A DNA stretch of 64,000 nt. Origin: Mycobacterium sp. SVM_VP21. Its GTDB lineage: Bacteria > Actinomycetota > Actinomycetes > Mycobacteriales > Mycobacteriaceae. This document shows, in pieces, positions 28,271 through 37,116 of this stretch. The notes under the pieces are model-generated. The model did not search any database, was not told the origin of the DNA, and saw nothing but the letters and a program-made list of their open reading frames with translations. The translations under genes and the position numbers were made by a program. Numbering within the stretch: position 1 is the stretch's first letter; each line of letters opens with the position of its first letter. Location of the stretch: positions 4,526,001 through 4,590,000 of the forward strand of contig CP101406.1 in NCBI GenBank assembly GCA_024758765.1, in the 5' to 3' direction.

Positions 28271-28999
28271 ATGACCCTGCAGCCGATCACTCGTCAGTCG
28301 ATACCCGACGAGATCTTCGCCCAGCTCGCCGGCCAGGTGCTCTCCGGTGACCGGACGCCCGGCGACACCCTGCCGAGTGAGCGAACCCTGTCCGAGGCGC
28401 TCGGCGTATCGCGTGCCGCGGTCCGGGAGGCGCTGGGCCGTCTCGACCGGGCGCGTCTCATCCAGGTCCGCCAGGGCGGGTCCACCGTGGTGCGCGACTT
28501 CCGCGCCGAGGCCGGTTTCGATGTGTTGCCGTTGCTGCTCGTGCACGGCGGCGACGTCGACCGCGCCACCTTGGCCGGCCTGGTCGAGGCACGCGCCATC
28601 ATCGGTCCGCAGGTGGCCGCCCTGGCGGCGGCCCGCGCCACCGACGACGCTCGAACCCGGCTGCGTGCCATGGTGGACGAGCTGGAAGCCGAATCAGAAC
28701 CCGTGCAACGCATGTGGCGTGCTCTGGCGTTCTGGGAACTCATCGTCGACAGTGCCGAGTCGATCGCGTTCCGGTTGCTGTTCAACACGCTGAATCAGGC
28801 ATACGTGCCCGCGCTCGACGCGCTGGTCAACGTGATGGCTGCCGAGGTCACCGAAATCGAGCACTACCGATCGCTCACTGAAGCCATCGCCGTCGGGGAT
28901 CAACGCGGCGCCCGGCTGGCCGCAGCGGCGCTACTCGACCTGGGCAGTGCCGCCTTCGCCGAGCTCGCCAACCAGTTGGAGGACCGCAATGACGCGTAA
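28271..28999 (+). CDS. FadR-subfamily GntR transcriptional regulator
   Basis: 242 residues. The winged-helix DNA-binding domain is clear at the N-terminus (PDEIFAQLAGQVLSGDRTPGDTLPSERTLSEALGVSRAAVREALGRLDRARLIQVRQGGSTVV). The C-terminal half is the helical FCD-type ligand domain, with ARAIIGPQVAALAAARATDDARTRLRA and EIEHYRSLTEAIAVGDQRGARLAAAALL. The ligand is unknown; neighbours suggest a fatty acyl compound. It overlaps the hydroxylase gene by 11 bp, so they are co-translated. This pair replaces the PE_PGRS15 gene found at this position in M. tuberculosis. Confidence 0.88.
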   Translation: MTLQPITRQSIPDEIFAQLAGQVLSGDRTPGDTLPSERTLSEALGVSRAAVREALGRLDRARLIQVRQGGSTVVRDFRAEAGFDVLPLLLVHGGDVDRATLAGLVEARAIIGPQVAALAAARATDDARTRLRAMVDELEAESEPVQRMWRALAFWELIVDSAESIAFRLLFNTLNQAYVPALDALVNVMAAEVTEIEHYRSLTEAIAVGDQRGARLAAAALLDLGSAAFAELANQLEDRNDA

Positions 29000-29639
29000 A
29001 CAGCAGACGCTGCGTGCGGCCTTCGCTGAATTCATTCGGCACCCCAGTCCTTGGATGCTCGTCACGTGGGCGAGTGCGCTGTGGGCGGCACGCCTGACGG
29101 TGGGCGGCTGGTCGATCGGTGACGTCGTGATTGCCGTTGGGCTCCTTGCCTTTTCGCCGTTAGGCGAGTGGCTTATCCATACTGGAATCCTGCATTGGCG
29201 GCCGCGCACCGTGGCGGGCATCACGATCGACTCGCGTCTGGCTCGTGACCACCGTCTGCATCATCGCGACCCGCGCGATATTCCGCTGATCTTCGTTCCG
29301 TGGCCCAGCCTGATTGTGATCATCTCCTTGACTCCCTTGGTGTTGCTCGCCTTCGGTGACACCGGAAAAGGTCTGACGTTCGTGCTCACCATCGCGACGT
29401 TCCTGGTGTTCTACGAATGGATTCACTACCTCGTTCACACCGACTACAAGCCCCGCCACGCGATCTACCGCGCAGTGTGGCGCAACCACCGGTATCACCA
29501 CTTCAAGAACGAGAACTACTGGTTCACCGTGACCAGCTCCGGCACCGCCGATCGACTGCTGGGCACCTACCCCGATCCGCGCACAGTGCAATCGTCGCCG
29601 ACAGTGCGAAACCTGCATGCGCCAACGGTGACCGGCTGA
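28989..29639 (+). CDS. Membrane fatty-acid / sterol hydroxylase family protein
   Basis: 216 residues, with GGAGG six bases before the ATG. Hydrophobic segments (WMLVTWASALWAA, VVIAVGLLAFSPLGEWL, LIVIISLTPLVLLAF, FVLTIATFLVFYEWI) indicate an integral membrane protein. The diiron-binding histidine clusters of the superfamily are present: DHRLHHRDP, HYLVHTDYKPRH and NHRYHHFKNE. Such enzymes hydroxylate or desaturate lipids. Overlap with the GntR gene suggests direct regulation by it. Confidence 0.85.
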   Translation: MTRKQQTLRAAFAEFIRHPSPWMLVTWASALWAARLTVGGWSIGDVVIAVGLLAFSPLGEWLIHTGILHWRPRTVAGITIDSRLARDHRLHHRDPRDIPLIFVPWPSLIVIISLTPLVLLAFGDTGKGLTFVLTIATFLVFYEWIHYLVHTDYKPRHAIYRAVWRNHRYHHFKNENYWFTVTSSGTADRLLGTYPDPRTVQSSPTVRNLHAPTVTG

Positions 29640-29679
29640 ACCACCGTTCCGCGCGTGGCCGCGGTAGCAGCATGGCGTT

Positions 29680-29692
29680 TGGTTTGACACCA
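29680..29692. promoter_or_regulatory. FadR-like operator variant upstream of fadE10
   Basis: TGGTTTGACACCA is an inverted repeat (TGGT-N5-ACCA) agreeing at five of six fixed positions with TNGTNNNACNA. It lies 50 bp upstream of the acyl-CoA dehydrogenase start and resembles the perfect site in front of the GntR gene 1.45 kb upstream. Confidence 0.4.
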
Positions 29693-29741
29693 ACTGGTCA
29701 ATCCCCGACACAGCATCCGGGGGTTCTGGAGGAGGTGTCCG

Positions 29742-31673
29742 ATGACGCAGCAGGTTCAGGTCAGCGAGGAACAGGCACGAGCCGTTGCCGAGGAGTCTCG
29801 CGAGAGGGGTTGGGACAAGCCGTCTTTCGCCAAGGGGCTTTTCCTCGGGCGGTTTCCACTACCGCTCATCCACCCGATTCCGCGGCCGTCCGATCAGGAC
29901 GCCGCGCGTATCGAGGAATTTCTGGGCAGGCTGCGGGAGTTCCTGGACACCGTCGACGGCGCGGTCATCGAACGTGACGCCCTGATCCCCGACGAGTACG
30001 TCAAGGGACTGGCCGAACTCGGCTGTTTCGGGTTGAAGATCCCCGCCGACTACGGCGGTCTGGGCATGTCGCAGGTCGCCTATAACCGCGCCCTGGTGAT
30101 GGTGTCGAGCGTGCATCCCAGCCTCGGGGCGCTGCTGAGCGCCCATCAGTCGATCGGGGTGCCGGAACCGCTCAAACTGGCCGGCACCGACGAACAGAAG
30201 AAGAGGTTCCTGCCGCGCTGCGCGGCCGGGGAGGTCTCGGCGTTTCTGTTGACCGAACCGGATGTCGGCTCGGATCCGGCTCGGCTGGCCTCGACTGCCA
30301 GACCGATCGAGGACGGCGCCGCCTACGAGCTGGACGGGGTGAAACTGTGGACCACCAACGGCGTGGTGGCCGAGCTGCTGGTGGTGATGGCGCGGGTGCC
30401 CGACGGCGACGGCCACCGAGGAGGCATCAGTGCCTTCGTGGTGGAAGCCGATTCGCCCGGGATCACCGTCGAACGCCGAAACAAGTTCATGGGGCTGCGC
30501 GGTATCGAGAACGGTGTGACCCGGCTGCACCAGGTCCGGGTGCCCGCCGAGAACCTGGTCGGGCGCGAGGGCGACGGCCTGAAGATCGCGCTGACCACCC
30601 TCAACGCCGGGCGCTTGGCCATTCCCGCGATGGCGACCGGATCGGCGAAGTGGTCGCTGACGATCGCCCGGCAGTGGTCCCGGGAGCGCGTCCAGTGGGG
30701 AAGGCCGGTCGGCGAGCACGAGGCGGTCGCGAAGAAGATCGCGTTCATCGCCGCGACCAGCTACGCGCTGGATGCAGTGCTGGAGCTGTCCGGACAGATG
30801 GCCGATGAGGGCCGCAACGACATCCGGATCGAGGCGGCGTTGGCCAAGCTGTGGTCCAGCGAGATGGCGTGCGTCATCGCCGACGAGCTGTTGCAGATTC
30901 GCGGCGGCCGTGGCTACGAGACCGCCGAGTCGCTTGCGGCGCGCGGCGAGCGCGCGGTGGGGGTGGAGCAACTGGTTCGGGATCTGCGGATCAACCGGAT
31001 CTTCGAAGGGTCCAGCGAGATCATGCGGCTACTGATCGCGCGCGAGGCCGTCGACGCACATCTCAGCGCCGCGGGGGACCTCGCCAACCCCAAGGCCGAC
31101 CTGGGGCAGAAGGCCAGATCCGCCGCCGGGGCCAGCCGCTTCTATGCAAAGTGGTTGCCGCAACTCGTTTTCGGCGAGGGCCAACGGCCCACCTCGTACC
31201 GCGATTTCGGCGAGCTGGCCACGCATCTGCGGTTCGTCGAACGGCACTCGCGCAAGCTGGCGCGGAACACCTTCTACGGCATGGCCCGGTGGCAGGCCGG
31301 CCTGGAAAAGAAGCAGGGCTTCCTGGGTCGGGTCGTGGATATCGGGGCGGAGCTGTTCGCGATGGCCGCGGTGTGCGTGCGGGCCGAGGCGCAGCGGGTG
31401 GCCGATCGGGCCGAAGGACAGCAGGCCTATCAGCTGGCCGAGGCATTCTGCGAGCAGTCCCGGCTGCGGGTCGAGGCGTTGTTCGCCGCGTTGTGGACCA
31501 ACACCGACAGTACCGACACCGCGTTGGCCAACGCGGTGCTGTCCGACCGTTACCTCTGGCTGGAGGACGGCATTCTCGATCCGTCCGAGGGCACCGGCCC
31601 GTGGATTGCCCACTGGGAGTCGGGCGCCTCAACCGAGTCGAACTTGGCGCGCCGGTTCCTTCCCGCCCCGTAG
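29742..31673 (+). CDS. fadE10: Acyl-CoA dehydrogenase FadE10
   Basis: 643 residues, similar in length to M. tuberculosis FadE10 (Rv0873). The FAD/substrate core shows FLLTEPDVGSDPARLASTA, LWTTNGVVAELLVVMARV and the C-terminal core QIRGGRGYETAESL and RINRIFEGSSEIMRLLIAREAVDAHL. About 200 further residues follow the core, as in this long FadE group. It would introduce the first double bond in beta-oxidation. GGAGGAGGTG precedes the ATG. A FadR-like operator variant lies upstream. Confidence 0.92.
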   Translation: MTQQVQVSEEQARAVAEESRERGWDKPSFAKGLFLGRFPLPLIHPIPRPSDQDAARIEEFLGRLREFLDTVDGAVIERDALIPDEYVKGLAELGCFGLKIPADYGGLGMSQVAYNRALVMVSSVHPSLGALLSAHQSIGVPEPLKLAGTDEQKKRFLPRCAAGEVSAFLLTEPDVGSDPARLASTARPIEDGAAYELDGVKLWTTNGVVAELLVVMARVPDGDGHRGGISAFVVEADSPGITVERRNKFMGLRGIENGVTRLHQVRVPAENLVGREGDGLKIALTTLNAGRLAIPAMATGSAKWSLTIARQWSRERVQWGRPVGEHEAVAKKIAFIAATSYALDAVLELSGQMADEGRNDIRIEAALAKLWSSEMACVIADELLQIRGGRGYETAESLAARGERAVGVEQLVRDLRINRIFEGSSEIMRLLIAREAVDAHLSAAGDLANPKADLGQKARSAAGASRFYAKWLPQLVFGEGQRPTSYRDFGELATHLRFVERHSRKLARNTFYGMARWQAGLEKKQGFLGRVVDIGAELFAMAAVCVRAEAQRVADRAEGQQAYQLAEAFCEQSRLRVEALFAALWTNTDSTDTALANAVLSDRYLWLEDGILDPSEGTGPWIAHWESGASTESNLARRFLPAP

Positions 31674-31748
31674 ATCAGCTCCGACATCGAGCCCCTGGGC
31701 GCTATGCTGCGGCACCACGACCTGATCCGTCCGGAACGGAGGGAGCGT

Positions 31749-32183
31749 ATGTCCACCCCCTACCTGCCACAGCCTCATCCACAAGGCCCCATTCCTGCTG
31801 GCCCGCCGAATTTCGGCCCCGCCCCGCAATCGACCGCGCCTCCCGTCGTGCCGAAACGCGCTCAGACTCACCAGTTTGCGTTCGACGGTGGCGCCGGCAC
31901 CTACCTGGGCACTGCGGTCCTGGCCTTTCTGATCACCGTGCTCACTCTGGGGATCTGTTACCCGTTCGGCCTCGTGCTGCGGGAACGGTGGCGTGCCAAG
32001 CACTCCTACATCGAGGGCCGGCAACTCGTTTTCACCGGAAGTGCGTGGGGGCTGTTCGGCATGTGGTGGAAGTGGCTGATCTTGATCATTGTCACGTTGG
32101 GGATCTACGGGTTCTGGGTCGGACCACGTCTGGCTCGGTGGAAATGGGAGAACACCTCCTGGGCGCAGCACGCTCCGGTGTGA
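31749..32183 (+). CDS. DUF898 family membrane protein
   Basis: 144 residues. A Pro-rich N-terminus is followed by QFAFDGGAGTYLGTAVLAFLITVLTLGICYPF and WKWLILIIVTLGIYGFWVGPRLARWKWENT, two transmembrane segments with the TLGIY/TLGIC repeats of DUF898. The start at 31749 has GGAGGGAG 3-10 bases upstream and is better than the longer frame from 31704. Function unknown. Confidence 0.75.
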   Translation: MSTPYLPQPHPQGPIPAGPPNFGPAPQSTAPPVVPKRAQTHQFAFDGGAGTYLGTAVLAFLITVLTLGICYPFGLVLRERWRAKHSYIEGRQLVFTGSAWGLFGMWWKWLILIIVTLGIYGFWVGPRLARWKWENTSWAQHAPV

Positions 32184-32248
32184 ACCCGCCCGGGTAGCCC
32201 GGCACTGTCGACCGTCTGCGGTACTCGAATCGTGGCACTCTGGTAAGC

Positions 32249-33250
32249 ATGGCCAGCTACCTCGCCGGCGGCGATTTCAAGCGCGACACTAACTACATCT
32301 CCACCCGCATCACCGCCGACGGCCGCGATGGGTATCCCGTCGAACCGGGTCGGTACCGGCTGATCGTGGCGCGGGCCTGCCCGTGGGCCAATCGCACCAT
32401 CATCGTGCGACGGCTGCTCGGGCTGGAAAAGGTTATCTCCATAGGGTTTTGCGGCCCCACCCACGATCAGCGCAGCTGGACCTTCGATCTGGACCCCGGC
32501 GGCGTCGACCCGGTGCTGCAGATCCCACGGCTGCAAGACGCGTACTTCAAACGCATTCCGGACTACGCCAAGGGGATCACCGTTCCGGCGATGGTCGACG
32601 TGCCCACCGGTGCGGTGGTGACCAACGACTTCGCCCAGATGACTCTGGATTTCTCCACCGAATGGACGGCCTATCACCGTGATGGGGCGCCGCAGCTGTA
32701 CCCAGAAGCGCTGCGCGAGGAGATCGACGAGGTGGCCCGGCGGATCTACACCGAGATCAACAATGGGGTCTATCGGTGCGGTTTCGCCGGTACCCAAGAG
32801 GCCTACGACGCCGCCTACGACCGATTGTTCACCGCACTGGACTGGGTCAGCGACCGCCTCGCCGATCAGCGATACCTGTTGGGAGACACCATCACCGAGG
32901 CCGACGTGCGACTGTTCACCACGCTGGCCCGGTTCGACCCGGTCTACCACGGACATTTCAAATGCAACCGGCAGAAGCTGTCCGAGATGCCGGTGCTGTG
33001 GGCCTACGCTCGGGATCTATTCACCACGCCCGGGTTCGGCGACACCACCGACTTCGTCCAGATCAAACAGCACTACTACATCGTGCACGCCGACATCAAT
33101 CCGTCTCGGATCGTCCCCGACGGGCCGGAAGTGGCGAATTGGTTGTCACCGCATGGGCGAGAAGCGCTGGGCGGCAGGCCGTTCGGGGACGGAACTCCGC
33201 CGGGGCCGGTTCCGTCCGGCGAGCAGGTGCCGGCCGGCCACGGAGCTTGA
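32249..33250 (+). CDS. Glutathionyl-hydroquinone reductase family protein (ECM4/YqjG-like)
   Basis: 333 residues. The N-terminal thioredoxin-like domain carries the catalytic ACPWANRT (Cys44), followed by the long family-specific segment with FCGPTHDQRSWTF, and a helical GST C-terminal domain with YLLGDTITEADVRLFTTLARFDPVYHGHFKCNRQ. Family enzymes reduce glutathionyl-hydroquinones. Mycobacteria use mycothiol instead of glutathione, so the natural thiol partner is open. It stands alone between the DUF898 and DUF2771 genes. Confidence 0.85.
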   Translation: MASYLAGGDFKRDTNYISTRITADGRDGYPVEPGRYRLIVARACPWANRTIIVRRLLGLEKVISIGFCGPTHDQRSWTFDLDPGGVDPVLQIPRLQDAYFKRIPDYAKGITVPAMVDVPTGAVVTNDFAQMTLDFSTEWTAYHRDGAPQLYPEALREEIDEVARRIYTEINNGVYRCGFAGTQEAYDAAYDRLFTALDWVSDRLADQRYLLGDTITEADVRLFTTLARFDPVYHGHFKCNRQKLSEMPVLWAYARDLFTTPGFGDTTDFVQIKQHYYIVHADINPSRIVPDGPEVANWLSPHGREALGGRPFGDGTPPGPVPSGEQVPAGHGA

Positions 33251-33257
33251 CCCGCCA

Positions 33258-33767
33258 TCAATCCAGCGCGTGACGATTCCAGCGCGTGCCCACCGCCCAC
33301 TCGGCGTGCGAGGCCGTGAACAGCTCGCCGGTTCTGGCGTCGACGATCAGGGTGGGCAGCTGCACCACCAGCCCGCGCAGCAGACCGCGCTGCGGATCCA
33401 CGGTGGGGACGGTGACCGCCAGGGTGCTGCCCGCCGGATATGTCTCTTTGGTGGTGTCGGCCGGGTCGTCGTAGAGCCGCCACAGCTGCCACGGCGCTCG
33501 CCCGATGGTCTCGTCCACCGACAGCTGCACCGGATGACGCGAATCGACCGCCAACGTGCCCTGCGCTTCGGTCAGCAGGCACTCATCGAGGTTGAGCACG
33601 TTGCAGTACATGTATGGACCGGTGCGGGTGAGATGCCCGTTGGAGTATGCGCTGATCTGCGGCGGCAGCGGCTCCTCGGCCCGGGTGAACCACCAGGTGG
33701 CGAATCCGGCGAGCGCTGCGGTCACCACCGTCAGCGCAGCCACCAGCACGGCCGTCGAGCGTTTCAC
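33258..33767 (-). CDS. DUF2771 family exported or anchored protein (Rv0875c-like)
   Basis: 169 residues from a GTG. One N-terminal hydrophobic segment (TAVLVAALTVVTAALAGFATWWF) is a signal anchor or signal peptide; the rest is a compact beta-rich domain with a Cys pair (YMYCNVLNLDECLL). Function unknown. The GTG lies 7 bp downstream of the MFS gene's stop codon, so the two are co-transcribed, as in M. tuberculosis. Confidence 0.8.
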   Translation of the reverse strand: MKRSTAVLVAALTVVTAALAGFATWWFTRAEEPLPPQISAYSNGHLTRTGPYMYCNVLNLDECLLTEAQGTLAVDSRHPVQLSVDETIGRAPWQLWRLYDDPADTTKETYPAGSTLAVTVPTVDPQRGLLRGLVVQLPTLIVDARTGELFTASHAEWAVGTRWNRHALD

Positions 33768-33774
33768 TCCTACA

Positions 33775-35466
33775 TCACCCCTGTCTTGCCGGATCGAGGC
33801 GGGCACCGTCCTGCTCGATCAACACCGGCCGGTTGCCCCCCAGGCCGGGAATCAACGAGTCGCCGTGGAACGACAGGATGGTCTGGGCCAGACCCGGGAT
33901 CAGCAGAGCGGTGATCGCGGTGAAGCCCACCCACAAGTCGGTATATACCAACACGCCCAGTGCGCCACCCAACACCCAGGCCAGTTGCAGGGTCGACTCG
34001 GTGCGGCCGAATGCCGATGCCCGTGACTCTTCGGGCAAGTCGTCCTGCAGCGCTGCGTCCAGCGACGCTTTCGAGATCGCACTGGCTCCCGACGTCACCA
34101 ACGCGGCGATCGCCGCCATCACCAGGGTCCCGGCCACCGCCGCCGCCAGCGCGACGGCAGTCACCGCCATGGTGCAGCGCACCACCAGCACCGCGGGGCG
34201 TCCCAGTCGCAGTCGAGCGCTGGTGAAGTTCCCGGCGAAATTGCCCAGGCCGGCGGCCGCTCCGATCAGTCCGAGAATGCCCAGCTGTACCCAACCGCCG
34301 GCATTGTGCTGCTTGGCCACGAACGCCGGATACAAGAACAAGAACCCGACCATGGCCTTGATGGTGCAATTGCCCCACAGCGCGGCGATGATATTGCGGC
34401 CCAGCGGTTGCCGCAGTGGCTGGCTCAGCGCCCCGCCGGCACGCCGGACCTGTTCGGGCCAGCTTCGGGGCCGTTCGTCGAAGCGGTAGCTCAAGGTGGT
34501 CGGGATCTCGCCGGCCGTCACTTCCACCCAGCGCGGGATCCGCATCGACAGGACCGCCCCGGCCACCGAGACCGCCACGAGCACCAACAATGCCCCCGGT
34601 AGCTGTAGCAGCCGGGTGAAGATGTACTCGGCTGCCGCGGCGACACCGCCGCCGACGATGGTGCCGCCGAGTAGACCGAACATCGTCAGCCGGGAGTTGA
34701 CCCGCACCAGATCGATCGACGGCGGCATGACCCGTGGCGTGACCGCACTGCGTAACACCGTGAACGACTTGGACAGCGCCATCATCGCCAACGCGCAGGG
34801 GTAGAGCACCCAGGAGCCGAAGGTGCCCGCGACCCCGTCGTAGTTGGCGATCAGCACCAGGGCCAGCAGGGTTCGCAGCGAGAACGACATGGCCAACGCC
34901 GCGCGTCGGCCATGCTGGACGCGATCCAGAGCGGGACCGATCAGCGGCGCGACCACCGCGAACGGTGCGATTGTCACCAGCAGATACAGCGCCACCCGGC
35001 CCTTGCTCTCGCCGGCCGCCGCCGCGAAAAACAAGGTGTTGGCCAGCGCGACGGCCATCGCCGCGTCCACCGCGAAGTTCGCCACCACCGGCCAGGTCAG
35101 TGCGGTCAGTCCAGATTTGTCGGCGCCGTCGGCGGTGGCGGCGCGTTGTACCAGCCCATACATTCGCGAGCCCATTTCGCGACTGCGCGCCGCGGCAGCT
35201 CGAGTGACCGTGACGCGATCGCTGGGACCTGAACCGCTCGGCGCCTCGGGGCGACGAGGCGTGCCGGTATGTTCGCGCAGCGGTGGCAGGTACCGGTTGT
35301 CGCTGGGCATGGGCTTGCGCTGCCGCTGGTCACCGGTGGTGTTGCTGGGGTAGTTGGCCATGCCGGGATGCTGGCCGGCCGAGCCGTTGCGCGTACCTCG
35401 GCCGGAGACCGGTGACGGACGGCTGCGCCGGCCCGGTTCGGGGAGATCACGACGCCGTGCAGACAC
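33775..35466 (-). CDS. MFS-type membrane transporter (Rv0876c-like)
   Basis: 563 residues. The first 115 residues are hydrophilic and Arg/Pro-rich, probably cytoplasmic. About 12 hydrophobic helices follow, beginning LTWPVVANFAVDAAMAVALANTLFF; IGPALDRVQHGRRAAL after the second helix is the MFS loop motif. The substrate is unknown. The very long N-terminal tail may have a later true start, but M. tuberculosis Rv0876c has a similar length. The promoter region faces the DUF3027 gene. Confidence 0.85.
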   Translation of the reverse strand: MSARRRDLPEPGRRSRPSPVSGRGTRNGSAGQHPGMANYPSNTTGDQRQRKPMPSDNRYLPPLREHTGTPRRPEAPSGSGPSDRVTVTRAAAARSREMGSRMYGLVQRAATADGADKSGLTALTWPVVANFAVDAAMAVALANTLFFAAAAGESKGRVALYLLVTIAPFAVVAPLIGPALDRVQHGRRAALAMSFSLRTLLALVLIANYDGVAGTFGSWVLYPCALAMMALSKSFTVLRSAVTPRVMPPSIDLVRVNSRLTMFGLLGGTIVGGGVAAAAEYIFTRLLQLPGALLVLVAVSVAGAVLSMRIPRWVEVTAGEIPTTLSYRFDERPRSWPEQVRRAGGALSQPLRQPLGRNIIAALWGNCTIKAMVGFLFLYPAFVAKQHNAGGWVQLGILGLIGAAAGLGNFAGNFTSARLRLGRPAVLVVRCTMAVTAVALAAAVAGTLVMAAIAALVTSGASAISKASLDAALQDDLPEESRASAFGRTESTLQLAWVLGGALGVLVYTDLWVGFTAITALLIPGLAQTILSFHGDSLIPGLGGNRPVLIEQDGARLDPARQG

Positions 35467-35584
35467 ATCCGCGATTCTTCCCTATGTCCGCCGCAGGACC
35501 GCGTAGGCCGTGATCGTGCCTGCATGTGGCTGATGGAGCCGCGCTGCGGCAGTATAGGGACGTCATTGAACGGAAGGGACCCGC

Positions 35585-36631
35585 GTGATGCGACCCAGCG
35601 CAGAATCAGCCACTGCGACCATCGCCGTGCCCACGGTGCTGGCCGAGGCCGTCGAGCACGCCCGCTCGGCCGTCGCCGAGTTCAGCGGCGCCGACACTGT
35701 CGGTGAGCACCTGGGGGTCGACTACGAAGACCCGACCGCCGCCACCCACCGGTTCGGTGCGGTGCTGCCCGGTTATCAGGGCTGGCAGTGGGCTGTCGTC
35801 GTCGCGGCGATCCCGGGCGCCACGGAGCCCACGGTCAGTGAGGTTGTGTTGGTGCCCGGCCCCACCGCCTTGCTGGCGCCGGAGTGGGTGCCGTGGGACC
35901 AGCGGGTGCGGCCCGGCGACCTGGGGCCGGGGGATCTGCTGGCGCCGCCCGCCGACGACCCGCGGCTGGTGCCCGGTTACACCTCGAGCGGCGACCCGCA
36001 GCTCGACGAGGTGGCCGGCGAGATCGGCCTGGGCCGACGCTGGCTGATGAGTCCGGTGGGTCGCGCCGAGGCGGCGCAGCGCTGGCACGACGGCGAGTAC
36101 GGCCCGGATTCGGCGATGGCACGGTCCACCAAACGAGTCTGCCGCGACTGTGGCTTCTATTTGCCGCTCGCCGGTGAGCTGGGCACGGTGTTCGGCGTCT
36201 GCGGTAACGAGATGTCCGCCGACGGACATGTAGTCGACAACCGGTACGGCTGCGGTGCGCACAGTGACACTCCGGCGCCTGCGGGCACCGGTTCCCCGGT
36301 ATACGAGCCCTACGACGACGGCGTGCTGGAGCTCGTCGATGTCGCGACGGCTCCTGCGGCTCTGCCGGCTGACGAGGTCAGCGAACCGGTTGACGAGCCG
36401 GCTGAGCCGGTGGCTGAAGTCGCGGCCGAGGCCACAGACGTGGCGGCCGAGTCGGCGGACGGGGCGTCGGACGCGCCTGATGAGGTGACCGAGGCGGCCG
36501 TCGAAGCGACCGTGGAGACCGAGATGGCGGAACCAACGGTGGAGCCCGAACCAGTAGCACCAGAGTCAGATGCCGCCGGCGAAACGGTCGACCATATTCC
36601 CGCCGAGCCGGCGGACCCGGAGGCAACCTGA
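35585..36631 (+). CDS. DUF3027 family protein with acidic tail (Rv0877-like)
   Basis: 348 residues. The first 220 residues form the conserved DUF3027 part, including a possible zinc-binding stretch CRDCGFYLPLAGELGTVFGVCGNEMSADGHVVDNRYGCGAHSD. The last 110 residues are an Ala/Glu/Val-rich acidic, probably disordered tail, longer than in M. tuberculosis Rv0877 (about 260 residues in total). GGAAGG precedes the overlapping GTG/ATG pair. Function unknown. Confidence 0.82.
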   Translation: MMRPSAESATATIAVPTVLAEAVEHARSAVAEFSGADTVGEHLGVDYEDPTAATHRFGAVLPGYQGWQWAVVVAAIPGATEPTVSEVVLVPGPTALLAPEWVPWDQRVRPGDLGPGDLLAPPADDPRLVPGYTSSGDPQLDEVAGEIGLGRRWLMSPVGRAEAAQRWHDGEYGPDSAMARSTKRVCRDCGFYLPLAGELGTVFGVCGNEMSADGHVVDNRYGCGAHSDTPAPAGTGSPVYEPYDDGVLELVDVATAPAALPADEVSEPVDEPAEPVAEVAAEATDVAAESADGASDAPDEVTEAAVEATVETEMAEPTVEPEPVAPESDAAGETVDHIPAEPADPEAT

Positions 36632-36663
36632 CGGCACCGCCGTTTTCGAGGTTGGCTCTACCG

Positions 36664-37116
36664 TTAGCGCTGCTGCCCGAGTCGTGCGCGACGATGAATC
36701 TCCTTGACTTCCGTCCAATTCACCTGCGGCCGAATGAGTCCCCGCCTGGCTAAGTAGCGGTTTCCCGCTGCGCGGTTACTTCTGGCAGCGCGCGACAACA
36801 CCACTGCCATGCGTGCGGATGGTGTGAACGCGGAACCGACGAAGATCCAAGCGTCCCCGCGGCGCTCCAGGCGTCCCTGGATGCGCAGGGCTTTCAGGTG
36901 CCAGAGCTTTTCGTCATGCGAGTGGCAGAGTAGGTTGGCCGGGCCCTCGACGACGTCGAGGCCGTTCGGCCACGCAATGACCATCTCGCCCGTGGCGGGA
37001 TTCAAGGGCAGAGCGGCCTGTCGGACGCTGACCGGATAGCCATAGGAATCGGCCGCCGTCACTACGCCGCCGATTTCCGAGAACGCCGCCAGTTCCCGGG
37101 CCGCGTCAGCCCACAT
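36664..37116 (-). CDS. PPOX-like split-barrel protein
   Basis: 150 residues: SYGYPVSVRQAALPLNPATGEMVIAWPNGLDVVEGPANLLCHSHDEKLWHLKALRIQGRLERRGDAWIFV-type strand order resembles split-barrel flavin or F420-binding proteins. The gene starts inside the end of the hemerythrin-PPOX gene (11-bp overlap), so it is translationally coupled with it. Probably works with the oxidase domain of that protein. Confidence 0.65.
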   Translation of the reverse strand: MWADAARELAAFSEIGGVVTAADSYGYPVSVRQAALPLNPATGEMVIAWPNGLDVVEGPANLLCHSHDEKLWHLKALRIQGRLERRGDAWIFVGSAFTPSARMAVVLSRAARSNRAAGNRYLARRGLIRPQVNWTEVKEIHRRARLGQQR

